64,000 bases of DNA from Candidatus Lachnocurva vaginae (GCA_011082265.1 CP049781.1:1054001-1118000), one strand, 5' to 3'; positions 7,603 through 16,280 are shown, counted from the stretch's first letter. The notes: a model not told the origin generated them from the letters alone. Numbers and translations are program-made.

Positions 7603-9009
7603 TTATGAAACCTTTTCATGATTTTTTTCACTCTGTCTCATAAATCCATAAATTTTAACAGCTATTGCCATCTCAATTCTCTTTTTAAAAAGCTTGCACT
7701 GATAGTCATATACATCATGTATATCACCTGTAGCATTGAAGTTATTTGCCGCACATCCTCCCGAGCAATACATCTTAGCCCAACAATTCTGACAGCCTTT
7801 ATGACTATATAAATTATTCTTCTTAAATGAAGAAACAAGATCTTTTCTCTCTACTCCGTTAAATATATCTCCCATCTTAAATTTTTCATTTCCGACAAAT
7901 TGATGGCAAGGATACAAATCTCCCGTAGGTGTAACTGCCATATATTCAGCACCAGCTCCGCAACCTGAAATTCTTTTATATATGCAAGGTCCATTATTTA
8001 AGTCGATCATATAGTGATAAAAAATGAATCTATCTTCATTATCAATGGAATCCATCATCATATCTGCAAGTTTTTCATATTCATCATATAGCTTAGGAAG
8101 GTCCTCTTTTTTAAGTGCATAATCTTCATCCGGCTTTCCTACAACAGGCTCAAGAGACGTTCTTTTGAATCCTAGCTTTAAATATGTCTGTATATCCTTA
8201 GTAAAATCAAGGTTATTTCTTGTATAAGTACCTCTTATGTAATATTCCTTATTTCCTCTCTTTTTAACGAAATTTTGGAAATTTGGAACTACTATCTTAA
8301 ATGATCCTTTTCCAGACAAAGTCTTTCTAAACTTATCGTGCTTTTCTTCTCGTCCGTCCAATGATAAAACAACATTTTTCATATATTTATTTAAAAATTC
8401 AATTTTTTCATCATTTAAAAGCACACCATTTGTAGTTAATGTAAAATGGAATTTCTTCTTTCTCTTCTGATTTTTAAGCTCCTCTTCTCTTTTAAGTGCA
8501 TAATAAACTGTTTCCTTTACAACCTTCCAATTTAAAAGCGGCTCTCCTCCGAAAAAATCGACATCAAGATTTACATGAAAGCCTGAATTTTCTATAAGAA
8601 AATCTATAGCTTTCTTTGCAACATCAAGACTCATAATTGCACTAGGGCCACAATATTTTCCTCCCTTTGCAAAGCAGTAATCACATGTAAGATTACATGT
8701 ATGACTTACATTTAAGCACAATGCTTTTAAAAATGTTGGTCTTTTGTCAAGATCCAAAGTTAAATTTCTAAAAATATCTTCAGAAAACAATTTTTTACTT
8801 TCTTTTAAAAATACTACTTCTCCATAAGCTTCCTCAAAATCGTTATCTGTTATATGATACTTATCCTGTATAACCTTCTTTACATACTCTTTATCATAAT
8901 CGGCAAAAAGGCCGATGATGTCATAGCTCACTTCATCAACAACGTGAACTGAACCAGAATATACATCCAAAACTACATTATATCCCTTCGCTTTATATTG
9001 ATGTATCAT
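7603..9009 (-). CDS. scfB: SCIFF peptide maturase, radical SAM/SPASM enzyme
   Basis: The enzyme forms a Cys-to-Thr thioether crosslink in the six-cysteine SCIFF peptide. The 468-residue protein has an N-terminal peptide-recognition region (about 1-95). The radical SAM motif CNLTCDYCF (CxxxCxxC, near residue 106) is followed by the GGEPLL SAM-binding segment. A C-terminal SPASM domain carries the auxiliary-cluster cysteines: GCGAGAEY, LYPCHQF, CQNCWAKMYCSGGC and a final YQC. Its substrate gene scfA lies 99 bases upstream on the same strand with an attenuating hairpin between them, so the precursor can be made in excess over the enzyme. Confidence 0.95.
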   Translation of the reverse strand: MIHQYKAKGYNVVLDVYSGSVHVVDEVSYDIIGLFADYDKEYVKKVIQDKYHITDNDFEEAYGEVVFLKESKKLFSEDIFRNLTLDLDKRPTFLKALCLNVSHTCNLTCDYCFAKGGKYCGPSAIMSLDVAKKAIDFLIENSGFHVNLDVDFFGGEPLLNWKVVKETVYYALKREEELKNQKRKKKFHFTLTTNGVLLNDEKIEFLNKYMKNVVLSLDGREEKHDKFRKTLSGKGSFKIVVPNFQNFVKKRGNKEYYIRGTYTRNNLDFTKDIQTYLKLGFKRTSLEPVVGKPDEDYALKKEDLPKLYDEYEKLADMMMDSIDNEDRFIFYHYMIDLNNGPCIYKRISGCGAGAEYMAVTPTGDLYPCHQFVGNEKFKMGDIFNGVERKDLVSSFKKNNLYSHKGCQNCWAKMYCSGGCAANNFNATGDIHDVYDYQCKLFKKRIEMAIAVKIYGFMRQSEKNHEKVS

Positions 9010-9041
9010 AAGAACTCCATTCGTAACAAATTGTAACTAAA

Positions 9042-9107
9042 GCCGGGCATGAGTTTAAGCATTCTCTCCCGGCATTGTAAAAAAATAAGGGATATTGTCC
9101 CTTATTT
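9042..9107 (-). terminator. Two hairpins between scfA and scfB (attenuator)
   Basis: One nucleotide after the scfA stop, AAATAAGGGA / TCCCTTATTT (9083-9092 and 9098-9107, loop of 5) is followed on the minus strand by seven T residues, a classic intrinsic terminator. A second hairpin with GCCGGG / CCCGGC arms (about 9043-9073) follows without a good T-tract. Partial termination here would make scfA mRNA more abundant than scfB mRNA. Confidence 0.75.
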
Positions 9108-9108
9108 C

Positions 9109-9258
9109 TTATTTACGTTTTTCATTAACGCATTCCTGATTAGCAACTCCACAAGAAGTCTTGCAAGCTGACTGACAAGATGTCTGGCACTCGCCGCAGC
9201 CGCCGTCTTCTTTTGAATCTTGGAGATTTCTAGTGTTTAAAGTGATTATTCTCTTCAT
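9109..9258 (-). CDS. scfA: SCIFF (six cysteines in forty-five) ribosomal peptide precursor
   Basis: This 49-residue ORF starts MKRIITLNTRNLQDS and contains six cysteines spaced CGEC-x3-C-x3-C-x3-C-x6-C in its C-terminal half, including the QTSCQSACKTSC block. This is the hallmark of SCIFF, a nearly universal clostridial RiPP whose mature role is still unclear. AAGGAG lies 5 bases before the ATG. The maturase scfB follows directly. Gene order, length and the Cys/Thr pattern make the call secure despite the size. Confidence 0.95.
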   Translation of the reverse strand: MKRIITLNTRNLQDSKEDGGCGECQTSCQSACKTSCGVANQECVNEKRK

Positions 9259-9285
9259 ACTAAACTCCTTTATCTATGCTTTCAT

Positions 9286-9312
9286 ATTATAAAAATTGAT
9301 ACAAAATGTCAA
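9286..9312 (-). promoter_or_regulatory. Probable scfA promoter
   Basis: On the minus strand TTGACA (9307-9312) and TATAAT (9286-9291) are both perfect consensus hexamers, but separated by only 15 bases. An alternative -10, TAATAT two bases later, gives 17. The -35 box overlaps the last codons of the upstream decarboxylase. Confidence 0.6.
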
Positions 9313-10823
9313 TATAAAACCCTTATCTCACTACCTTCTATGGACAATTTTGCTTGTTCTTTTTTTAGTACGTTGATTGTATTTATTAGATCGATAGAAA
9401 TTTTTTCTCCCGGAACAAGTATAGGAATTCCTGGAGGATATACATAAACATATTCCCCTATTATCTTTCCTTTTGCATCTCTATAATCTATTCCATGAGA
9501 TTTTTTATAAAGTGCTTCACCTATCTCATAGACTTTTTTGGGAATAGTATAAGGCATATAAAAATCTTCCTGTTTAAAAGCGATATCACTATTTTTTAAA
9601 AGCTTCTCTTTAGACTTATAAATTTCATTTTTTTTAGTAGAAAGTATCTTATCTATTTTAATAAGTGCTATTTTTAATCTGTTAAATGATTCTTTTTTAT
9701 CAAAAATGCTGCTCATAAGAAGCACATAATTATACGAAGACATCTCAATTTCAATTTTATTTTCATATAAAAGTTCTTGCAATTTATAACCTGTAATATT
9801 CGTATTCTTACATGAAATTAAAATTTTTGTATAATCCTTATTTATATCATTTATAAAGCTTAAATTCTTTAATTTTAAATTATAAAGATTCTGCAAATGT
9901 TCATAAAGTTTTTTTCTTAAAGCATAAAACCTATTAAAATTATTAACCATATCATCGATGGATTGAAGTATCACATATGAAGGAGACGATGTCTGAAAAA
10001 TTGCCATATTATGTTTAATTTCGTCGTAATATTTTTCATTTTGAATTAAAATTGCACTCGAAGGCGTAAGAGCCGAAAGAGTTTTATGAAACGACGTTAT
10101 TGCAACATCGAAATATTTAAGTTCATCATAACAATCCGATAAAATAGAATGTGCACCATGTGCCATGTCAAGAATTATCGCAGGTCTTTTAATACTATTC
10201 TTCTCATTATCATAATAATCATTATTAGCATTATCAATTTTATTGTTACAAGTTCTATGACTTCTTTTTACAATATAGTAAGCTCGTTTTAAATCAATCT
10301 TAAAGCCCTCATATGAAGGTGAAGTTAAAATAACAGCTGCATAATCATTATTATTAATTTTATCTTCTAAATCATCATAATCTATATCTGATACAATACC
10401 ATTTTTATCAATTTTTACTTTTATATAATCAGCTGATAAATTAAATACCTCTATACTATTATAAACAGATTTATGACAAGTTCTTTGAACCAAAATTTTC
10501 CCATTTATCTTGCCTTCACTATCGCTACTATCACTAATAATCATATTTTTTTTAATAACTGCTCTTATCGAAGATAAAATCCCACAGGTAGATCCATTTA
10601 CGGATATGATTGCTTTCTTTACTTTATATATTTTTGCAATCTTTTCCTGTAAATCTAAAAAAATACTTTTCGGATCGTTTAAATTGTCAAAATTCTCAAT
10701 TTCCGTGATGTCCCTTTCATAAGGCAAATTTTTTCGTAAAATGTCTATATTTCGCTTATGTCCCGGCATATGAAATGGAGCAAAATTATCTTTTAAATAT
10801 TTATCCAGCTTTTCATTTAACAT
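9309..10823 (-). CDS. Orn/Lys/Arg decarboxylase-family PLP enzyme
   Basis: The 504-residue protein is a fold-type I PLP enzyme of the basic amino acid decarboxylase group (SpeA/YaaO-like). It opens with the family's APFHMPGHKRN substrate/PLP segment. It has the cofactor Asp/His in ILDMAHGAHS and the Schiff-base lysine in SFHKTLSALTPSS. The C-terminal domain ends with GEYVYVYPPGIPILVPGEKI, typical of this family. It decarboxylates arginine, lysine or ornithine in polyamine synthesis or acid stress; the sequence does not tell which. The gene stands alone: scfA begins 50 bases downstream with its own promoter, and clcA is divergent upstream. It is very AT- and Asn/Ile/Lys-rich. Confidence 0.85.
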   Translation of the reverse strand: MLNEKLDKYLKDNFAPFHMPGHKRNIDILRKNLPYERDITEIENFDNLNDPKSIFLDLQEKIAKIYKVKKAIISVNGSTCGILSSIRAVIKKNMIISDSSDSEGKINGKILVQRTCHKSVYNSIEVFNLSADYIKVKIDKNGIVSDIDYDDLEDKINNNDYAAVILTSPSYEGFKIDLKRAYYIVKRSHRTCNNKIDNANNDYYDNEKNSIKRPAIILDMAHGAHSILSDCYDELKYFDVAITSFHKTLSALTPSSAILIQNEKYYDEIKHNMAIFQTSSPSYVILQSIDDMVNNFNRFYALRKKLYEHLQNLYNLKLKNLSFINDINKDYTKILISCKNTNITGYKLQELLYENKIEIEMSSYNYVLLMSSIFDKKESFNRLKIALIKIDKILSTKKNEIYKSKEKLLKNSDIAFKQEDFYMPYTIPKKVYEIGEALYKKSHGIDYRDAKGKIIGEYVYVYPPGIPILVPGEKISIDLINTINVLKKEQAKLSIEGSEIRVLY

Positions 10824-10994
10824 AAAAACCTCGTGTCTATATGTAAGAAATTTTATATTAATTATAAATTTTATATCTTTATTAATTTTAAATTTTATGC
10901 ATAGTTTTAACAGTCTTATACATGTATAATATTATATACTTTTATCTATATACAAATAAATATGTCTTTTATATAAAAGAAATGCTATACTTTT

Positions 10995-11021
10995 TTTGTA
11001 TTTCATAATAATAAATACAAA
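10995..11021. promoter_or_regulatory. Palindrome in the clcA upstream region, possible operator
   Basis: TTTGTATTT (10995-11003) and AAATACAAA (11013-11021) form a 9-bp perfect inverted repeat with a 9-base spacer in the 272-base divergent region between the decarboxylase and clcA. A small hairpin AGCCTA/TAGGCT follows at 11044-11058; on the minus strand it precedes five T residues and could stop antisense transcription. No fluoride riboswitch consensus was seen. Confidence 0.35.
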
Positions 11022-11095
11022 TTCAATTAAATAAATTCTTAAAAAGCCTATTTTAGGCTAATAAAACTATTTTATAAAAGAGGATATTACAAAAT

Positions 11096-12388
11096 ATGAA
11101 TTCAATTAAAAACAAGGAAAATATACAAAGCTTAAGAAATATCTTTAAAGAGGATTTACGACTTCTTATAGACAGCGTATGCGTTGGAATTTTTGCCGGA
11201 GCTTTAGGAATTACATATAGAACTCTTATAACTTACAGTAATAAAGTTGTACACTTTTTTCTAAAATTAATAAATCAAAACGGAATCAATATATTATATT
11301 TAATTATATTTTTGATTATAGTAGGTTTTCTTGCAGGGCTTTTTTCAAAAATTGAGCCATACTCGGCAGGAAGTGGAATTCCGCAAGTTACCGCAGAGGT
11401 TCAAGATCAATTATCTCAAAATCCTTTAAGAGTTCTTTTTTGTAAAATATTCGGAGGATTTTTTGCAAGTCTGGGGGGACTTTCACTCGGACGAGAAGGC
11501 CCTTCCATTCAGCTCGGAGCAATGAGTGGAAAGCTTGTTTCAAATATTTTTAAAAGAGATAAAGATACTGAAAAAACTCTTTTAACATCAGGAGCAAGTG
11601 CGGGACTTGCTGTTGCATTTAATGCTCCTCTTGCAGGAGTTTTATTTTCACTTGAAGAGGTCCATAAAAAGTTTTCAAAGCCTCTTATATTAAGCTGTGT
11701 TGTAGCATCGTTCGTTTCAGATATACTTACTCAAATAGTATTTTCTCCAAAGCCTATATTTACTTTTCCTCATGCAGGAAAAATTAATTTTAATATGTAT
11801 ATCTACATTGCAATTTTTGGAGTAATTCTTGGAATTTTAGGAACAGTTTATAATTTACTTATGAAAGGCTGTTTTTTATTCTATAAAAAAACATGTAAAA
11901 ATCCGCTTTTTAGGCCTGAAATTGCAATGGCATTATCGCTTGTAATGTTTATAGTATTTCCTATTGTACTCACTAGCGGACATAATTTAGTCGAAAAATT
12001 ATTATATACAAGCTACGGACTTATATTTTTAATCATACTTTATTTTATAAAAATGCTCTTTTCAATTATGTCATTTACATCAGGAGTTTCCGGTGGGATT
12101 TTCCTTCCAATCTTGGTTCAAGGCTCAATACTCGGAGCTATAGCAAGTAATTTTGTAGGGAAAGAGAACTTAGGACTTTTTATTGTTTTATCAATGGCTG
12201 CATATCTTACAGCAATCGTTAGAAGTCCTCTTACATCAATGGTTTTAATATTTGAAATGACAGCTTCCCTTTCGCTATTTTTGCCACTTGGAATATGCTG
12301 CATAATGGCGTATTTTACAGCTAATGTGCTTGGAACACTACCTGTGTATGAGTATCTTTTAGAAAGACTTCAGAATTCAAAGAAATAA
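11096..12388 (+). CDS. clcA: ClC-family H+/Cl- exchange transporter
   Basis: The 430-residue polytopic protein has the three ion-selectivity motifs of the ClC family: GSGIPQV (about residue 94), GREGPSIQLG with the gating glutamate (about 129), and GVSGGIFLPIL late in the protein. A LEEVHKKF segment matches the internal proton-transfer glutamate of the antiporters, so exchange of Cl- for H+ is more likely than a channel. There is no C-terminal CBS or TrkA_C domain. An AAAGAGGATATT ribosome-binding site precedes the ATG. Its downstream terminator has been split by the insertion sequence at 12489. Confidence 0.93.
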   Translation: MNSIKNKENIQSLRNIFKEDLRLLIDSVCVGIFAGALGITYRTLITYSNKVVHFFLKLINQNGINILYLIIFLIIVGFLAGLFSKIEPYSAGSGIPQVTAEVQDQLSQNPLRVLFCKIFGGFFASLGGLSLGREGPSIQLGAMSGKLVSNIFKRDKDTEKTLLTSGASAGLAVAFNAPLAGVLFSLEEVHKKFSKPLILSCVVASFVSDILTQIVFSPKPIFTFPHAGKINFNMYIYIAIFGVILGILGTVYNLLMKGCFLFYKKTCKNPLFRPEIAMALSLVMFIVFPIVLTSGHNLVEKLLYTSYGLIFLIILYFIKMLFSIMSFTSGVSGGIFLPILVQGSILGAIASNFVGKENLGLFIVLSMAAYLTAIVRSPLTSMVLIFEMTASLSLFLPLGICCIMAYFTANVLGTLPVYEYLLERLQNSKK

Positions 12389-12533
12389 AAAAGAAATAAA
12401 ATAGATTTTTTTAATAAATAATAAAAACTTTTCACTTTTTTAACAAAAAACTTTTTAATAAAAAAACTCCCCTCACTAATTTCTTATATGATATGTACCC
12501 AGAATCCTGGACACATTCATTAGCTAATTAAGC

Positions 12534-13415
12534 TCAACACATGGATGCTATTCTGTACTTTACAGGTGGCATCCATTTTGTTTTTGCTTGAATTCTTTTA
12601 TTATTATAGTAATCTATATATTCTTCAACTGCTTTTGAGAATTCTTCAAAGGAAGAATAGTCTTTCTCATATCCATAATACATCTCGTTCTTTAATCTCC
12701 CAAAGAATGTCTCCATGATGCAATTGTCATAGCAGTTTCCTTTACGTGACATAGACTGAATGATCCCACGTTCTTTTAATGTATTTCTAAAATAGGCATG
12801 CATATACTGCCAACCTTGATCCGAATGAAATACTAAGCCCTCAACAGAAGGAAACTTATCAAAAGCTTTATCAAGCATTCTTTCTATCTGCTTAAGATTA
12901 GGGCTTTTGGACAAATCATATGAGATAATTTCATTTGTATTCATATCCAATACAGGCGATATGTAACATTTCCCCCATGAAAAGTTAAACTGAGAGACAT
13001 CTGTTGTCCATTTCTGCAATGGTGCTGTTGTACTGAAATCCCTATTTATTACATTATCAGCAATCTTACCTACTTCGCCCTTATAAGAATGGTATTTTTC
13101 CTTTGGACGCTTACCGGCTAATCCTGCTTCATGCATAAGGCGTTGAACTCGCTTATGATTTATATGATATCCACGATTTAGTAATTCATGATAAATTCTA
13201 CGAACACCATATCTATGCTTGTTTTTTTCAAATATTTCTCTAATAACAATCAGTAATTCTTCATTGCGATCAGCAACTACATCTGATTTGTTAATCTCAA
13301 AATAATAAGTTGATTTAGACACGCCAATAGCTTTTAAGAGATATTTTAATTGGTATCCTTTTTCTCGGAGTTCTTTGATGATTGCTGCTTTTTCGCCTTG
13401 AGTTCCGCAGCCCAT
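12534..13415 (-). CDS. IS3-family transposase OrfB (DDE integrase)
   Basis: The 293-residue frame has the HTH_21 region (RRIYHELLNRGYHINHKRVQRLM) followed by the rve integrase core. All three catalytic residues are visible: Asp in WTTDVSQF, Asp in VFHSDQGWQY and Glu in NCIMETFFGRLK. It overlaps orfA by 70 bases in the -1 frame. In this family OrfB is normally made as an OrfAB fusion by programmed frameshifting, and A-rich words in the overlap (CGAAAAAG, GAGAAAAAG) are candidate slip sites. Its internal ATG start is therefore nominal. Confidence 0.93.
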   Translation of the reverse strand: MGCGTQGEKAAIIKELREKGYQLKYLLKAIGVSKSTYYFEINKSDVVADRNEELLIVIREIFEKNKHRYGVRRIYHELLNRGYHINHKRVQRLMHEAGLAGKRPKEKYHSYKGEVGKIADNVINRDFSTTAPLQKWTTDVSQFNFSWGKCYISPVLDMNTNEIISYDLSKSPNLKQIERMLDKAFDKFPSVEGLVFHSDQGWQYMHAYFRNTLKERGIIQSMSRKGNCYDNCIMETFFGRLKNEMYYGYEKDYSSFEEFSKAVEEYIDYYNNKRIQAKTKWMPPVKYRIASMC

Positions 13416-13909
13416 TTTTCGTGTCTCAAGGCGATTAATTTTTTTATTGCTTCATTCTCCGTTTTTAAGTATTCAGTTTCTGCTCTAAGACGAATTAATT
13501 CTTCACGTTCTGATGGGGTTAAATCAGTGGGTTTGGATTTCTTGCTCACGTTTGCTTCCTTCTTACTTTTTCTACCTTTTTTGAGATTTAATCCTTCATA
13601 CCCTTTAATTTTATATGTCTGAACCCATTTAGACAATAATCCACTATCAATTCCTGCACTAATAGCAACAGATTTTTGTGATTCACCGGCAAGTACACGA
13701 GCTACTAACTGATATCTACATTCAGCCGAACGTTCTTTACATGTAGTTGAATGCCGAAGAGAATCAAGACCATATATATCTGCAATTCTTGACCATTGTA
13801 CAATTCTTTTTCTAAAATTCTTTTGACTTATACCTTCTGGTGTCTCAATCCACTGACCAGAGCGATATAGTTCTACAGCATTAAGTTTAAAAACATAATC
13901 GTATTTCAT
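13346..13909 (-). CDS. IS3-family transposase OrfA (DNA-binding subunit)
   Basis: This 187-residue frame has helix-turn-helix segments, the clearest being SVAISAGIDSGLLSKWVQTY, which bind the terminal inverted repeats. A Leu/Glu-rich coiled-coil (TPSEREELIRLRAETEYLK) would mediate OrfA/OrfAB multimerisation. It ends in a Lys/Ser-rich tail inside the overlap with orfB. It starts 46 bases inside the right end of the element. Confidence 0.9.
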   Translation of the reverse strand: MKYDYVFKLNAVELYRSGQWIETPEGISQKNFRKRIVQWSRIADIYGLDSLRHSTTCKERSAECRYQLVARVLAGESQKSVAISAGIDSGLLSKWVQTYKIKGYEGLNLKKGRKSKKEANVSKKSKPTDLTPSEREELIRLRAETEYLKTENEAIKKLIALRHEKWAAELKAKKQQSSKNSEKKDTN

Positions 13910-14011
13910 ACAAAACCCCTTTCACCGGTTTGTCCAGTAAAAGGGGTACATATCAATACTATTTAGAAATAAGTGAGGGTGTATTTTAAGTCTTTTTTTA
14001 TCTTTAATCTA

Positions 14012-14584
14012 TCAATGTTTCGGATTCTTCTCTACAAGTTCTACAAAAGCATCTATATAACCCTTGAGAAATTTAACAGTATCCTCATTGTTGATATCAC
14101 AAGATCCTTCATCAAAATACTGTGCAGATTTTCCTATGAATACTTCAGGCTGTCCCATAAGAGGCATTCTAAAATATGAAAGTGCAAGACGAAGTGTCTT
14201 CTGTGAACTATATCCTCCCATTGCTCCTACTGAATGACTTATTATTCCTGCAGGAGTATTAAGCCATGCAACGTCGCTATTTGGCTTTGAGCCTACGTCG
14301 ATAGCATTTTTCATAACAGCAGGAACTAATCTATTATTTTCAGGAGTTACAAAAAGTACACCATCAGATGCCTTGATTTCCTCTCTAAATTTTGTATATT
14401 CTTTAGGGAGCGGAGCATACGTTTCCTTTTCATTATCATAATCAGCATTATATAGCGGGAGATTTCCTATTTCATAAATCTTTGCTTCATAACCTTCCGG
14501 AAAATACTTTATCACATTCTTTGCAATCTTTCTTGCTATGGAGCCTCTTCTTAAGCTTCCTATTAAAATTGTAATCTTTTTCAT
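14012..14584 (-). CDS. NAD(P)H-dependent FMN reductase (flavodoxin-like)
   Basis: The product belongs to the NADPH-dependent FMN reductase/azoreductase family. It has the FMN phosphate-binding loop ILIGSLRRGSIARKIA at the N-terminus, the VTPENNRLVPAVMKNAID segment and the SVGAMGGYSSQKTLR loop. I start it at 14584 (191 residues, MKKITILIGS) because AAAGGA lies 6 bases upstream. The frame is open upstream to 14617, but that would add residues before a fold that normally begins here. It probably supplies reduced flavin or reduces quinones. Its downstream terminator was split by the IS, so its transcript may now read into the transposase genes, which lie on the same strand. Confidence 0.88.
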   Translation of the reverse strand: MKKITILIGSLRRGSIARKIAKNVIKYFPEGYEAKIYEIGNLPLYNADYDNEKETYAPLPKEYTKFREEIKASDGVLFVTPENNRLVPAVMKNAIDVGSKPNSDVAWLNTPAGIISHSVGAMGGYSSQKTLRLALSYFRMPLMGQPEVFIGKSAQYFDEGSCDINNEDTVKFLKGYIDAFVELVEKNPKH

Positions 14585-14632
14585 AAAATATCCTTTCTGT
14601 ACTTCTTCAAACATCAAAAAAGAGATATCAGA

Positions 14633-14681
14633 TTTTTATATATGTAAATCCGTACTATTTTTATATATAAAATCCGTACTA
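14633..14681. repeat. Two-copy tandem repeat between pta and the FMN reductase
   Basis: TTTTTATATATG(T)AAATCCGTACTA occurs at 14633-14657 and again, one base shorter, at 14658-14681. It lies in the 133-base spacer upstream of the FMN reductase start. Confidence 0.7.
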
Positions 14682-14717
14682 ATAAAACTATTTAAAAATT
14701 TATCTACATCTTTTACT

Positions 14718-15704
14718 TTAAGCCATAGATGCAGTAATAATTGCCATCTTATATACTTCTTCGGCATTACATCCTCTTGAAAGGTCATTTACTGCAGAAT
14801 TAAGTCCTAAAAGAATAGGACCATAAGCATCAAAATGTCCAAGACGCTGAGCAATCTTATATCCTATATTTCCTGCATTTATATCCGGGAAAATAAATGT
14901 ATTTGCATGTCCTGCAACCTTTGAGTCTTTACATTTTGTATGTGCAACTTTTTCATCAACCGCAGCATCGAACTGGATTTCACCTTCCATTTGAAGATCT
15001 TTAAACTGTTCTCTTGCTTTATGCTCAGCATTTCTTACCTTTTCAACCTTTTCTCCGCTTCCGCTTCCAAGAGTTGAATAGCTTAAAAATGCTATCTTTG
15101 GATCTATTCCAAATACTTTTGCACAAGCTGCTGTATCCTTACATATTTCAACAAGGTCATCTTCTGATGGATCTATATTTATAGCACAATCAGCCATTGC
15201 AAGCACTTCTTCTGTGTGATTTTTTTCATTCTCTCTTATTAAAATAAAGCAAGATGAAACAATCCTATTTTCAGGTTTTGTCTTAATAAGCTGAAGTGCA
15301 GGACGAACAGTATCTGCTGTAGAATATGTTGCTCCTCCTAATAGTGAATCTGCTTTCCCCATCTTTACCAGCATAGTCCCAAAATAATTTCCTTTTTTTA
15401 GAATTTCTTTTGCCTGATCTTCAGTAACACCCTTCTTCTTTCTAAGTTCTAAGAAAAGCTTTACCATGTCAGAAAACTCATCATAATTATCAGGATCTAT
15501 AATCTTAGCACCTTTTATATTAAAATTATTTTCTTTTGCAACTTTTTCTACTTCATCCTTTTTCCCTATAAGTATAGGCTTAATAAAGCCTTCCTTTAAA
15601 ATTTTATCCGTTGCCTCTAAAATTCTCGGATCAAATCCTTCTGTAAATACTAAAGTCTTAGGATTTTGTTTAAGTTTTTCTACCATAGAATCAAAAACGT
15701 TCAT
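14718..15704 (-). CDS. pta: Phosphate acetyltransferase
   Basis: Pta converts acetyl-CoA and phosphate to acetyl phosphate, the step before ATP generation by acetate kinase. The 328-residue protein spans the whole PTA_PTB domain of the short (PtaI) class. The family blocks ILIGKKDEVEKVA, MLVKMGKADSLLGGATYSTADTVRPALQ and the C-terminal NIGYKIAQRLGHFDAYGPILLG are present. An AAAAGGGGGC Shine-Dalgarno precedes the ATG. No ackA gene adjoins it, unlike in many clostridia. It lies 29 bases after nrdG on the same strand but is probably a separate function. Confidence 0.95.
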   Translation of the reverse strand: MNVFDSMVEKLKQNPKTLVFTEGFDPRILEATDKILKEGFIKPILIGKKDEVEKVAKENNFNIKGAKIIDPDNYDEFSDMVKLFLELRKKKGVTEDQAKEILKKGNYFGTMLVKMGKADSLLGGATYSTADTVRPALQLIKTKPENRIVSSCFILIRENEKNHTEEVLAMADCAINIDPSEDDLVEICKDTAACAKVFGIDPKIAFLSYSTLGSGSGEKVEKVRNAEHKAREQFKDLQMEGEIQFDAAVDEKVAHTKCKDSKVAGHANTFIFPDINAGNIGYKIAQRLGHFDAYGPILLGLNSAVNDLSRGCNAEEVYKMAIITASMA

Positions 15705-15733
15705 GAAAAGCCCCCTTTTCTACATATAGCTTT

Positions 15734-16273
15734 TTACATATACTCAGTTAAAACAACTTTGCCGGAAGAAAGTGACTTTTTAACATCAATTATCCTTTGA
15801 TTAGAAGATCCTCTAAATCGTAGTCTAAAGTCCTTTAATTTTAGTTCAAATCTTCCGTCAACTAATACATCTATATTAGACAGTATATCACTCGTGTACT
15901 TAGAGTGACACCTTAAATAATCTTTATCTAATAATTCTTCCCATGTAAATCCTGAATACATCCATATAGTAGCATGTGGAGCCTCTTTTTTTACTCTCTG
16001 AATCAAATGGCAAACTGCCTCTTGATTAGCTCTTTCCATAGGTTCTCCTCCGAGGATCGTAAGTCCATCTATGTATGGAGGCTTTAATGATTCAACTATT
16101 TCATCTTCAACATCCTTTGTAAAAGGTTTTCCATAATTAAAATCCCATGTTGCCTCATTAAAGCATCCTGGGCAGTGATGATAACATCCACTTACGAAGA
16201 AAGCTGTTCTACATCCTACTCCATTTGCCGTATCCGTATAATAAACTTGCCCATAATTCATCTTTATCTCCAA
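15734..16273 (-). CDS. nrdG: Anaerobic ribonucleotide reductase activating enzyme
   Basis: This 179-residue radical SAM protein generates the glycyl radical on NrdD. The [4Fe-4S] motif is GCYHHCPGCFN (CxxxCxxC), followed by the GGEPMERANQ SAM-binding segment. The reaction context is given by nrdD, which ends 7 bases upstream on the same strand, so the two are cotranscribed and probably translationally coupled. The length is typical of the family. Confidence 0.96.
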   Translation of the reverse strand: MEIKMNYGQVYYTDTANGVGCRTAFFVSGCYHHCPGCFNEATWDFNYGKPFTKDVEDEIVESLKPPYIDGLTILGGEPMERANQEAVCHLIQRVKKEAPHATIWMYSGFTWEELLDKDYLRCHSKYTSDILSNIDVLVDGRFELKLKDFRLRFRGSSNQRIIDVKKSLSSGKVVLTEYM

Positions 16274-16280
16274 AAAGATA

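Larger units (their letters stand above)
12489..13955 (-). mobile_element. IS3-family insertion sequence, IS150-like, complete
   Basis: The element is 1467 bp. Its ends begin TGATATGTACCC on the left and the right end is the reverse complement, with a further matching CTGGACA seven bases inward (about 20 of 25 terminal bases identical). It is flanked by a 3-bp direct repeat ATA (12486-12488 and 13956-13958), the usual target duplication for this group. It carries two overlapping ORFs in -1 register, both intact, so it looks recent and potentially active. The nearest known relatives would be IS150-group elements; I cannot name the specific one. Confidence 0.93.
12470..13979. terminator. Bidirectional terminator hairpin split by an insertion sequence
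   Basis: CCCTCACTAATTTCT (12470-12484) and AGAAATAAGTGAGGG (13965-13979) are 15-base arms of one inverted repeat with a single mismatch, now separated by the whole IS. Removing the element and one copy of the ATA target duplication restores a hairpin with a 10-base loop. It would have an A-tract on the left and a T-rich right flank, between the convergent clcA and FMN reductase genes. The element therefore inserted in the terminator loop. Confidence 0.85.

Noticed and set aside
10824..11095. Fluoride riboswitch upstream of clcA
   Set aside because: No match to the conserved fluoride (crcB) motif could be found. The leader is AT-rich with only small hairpins.
13346..13415. Frameshift mutation inactivating the transposase
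   Set aside because: The overlap in -1 register is the normal IS3 arrangement for programmed frameshifting, and both frames are otherwise intact.
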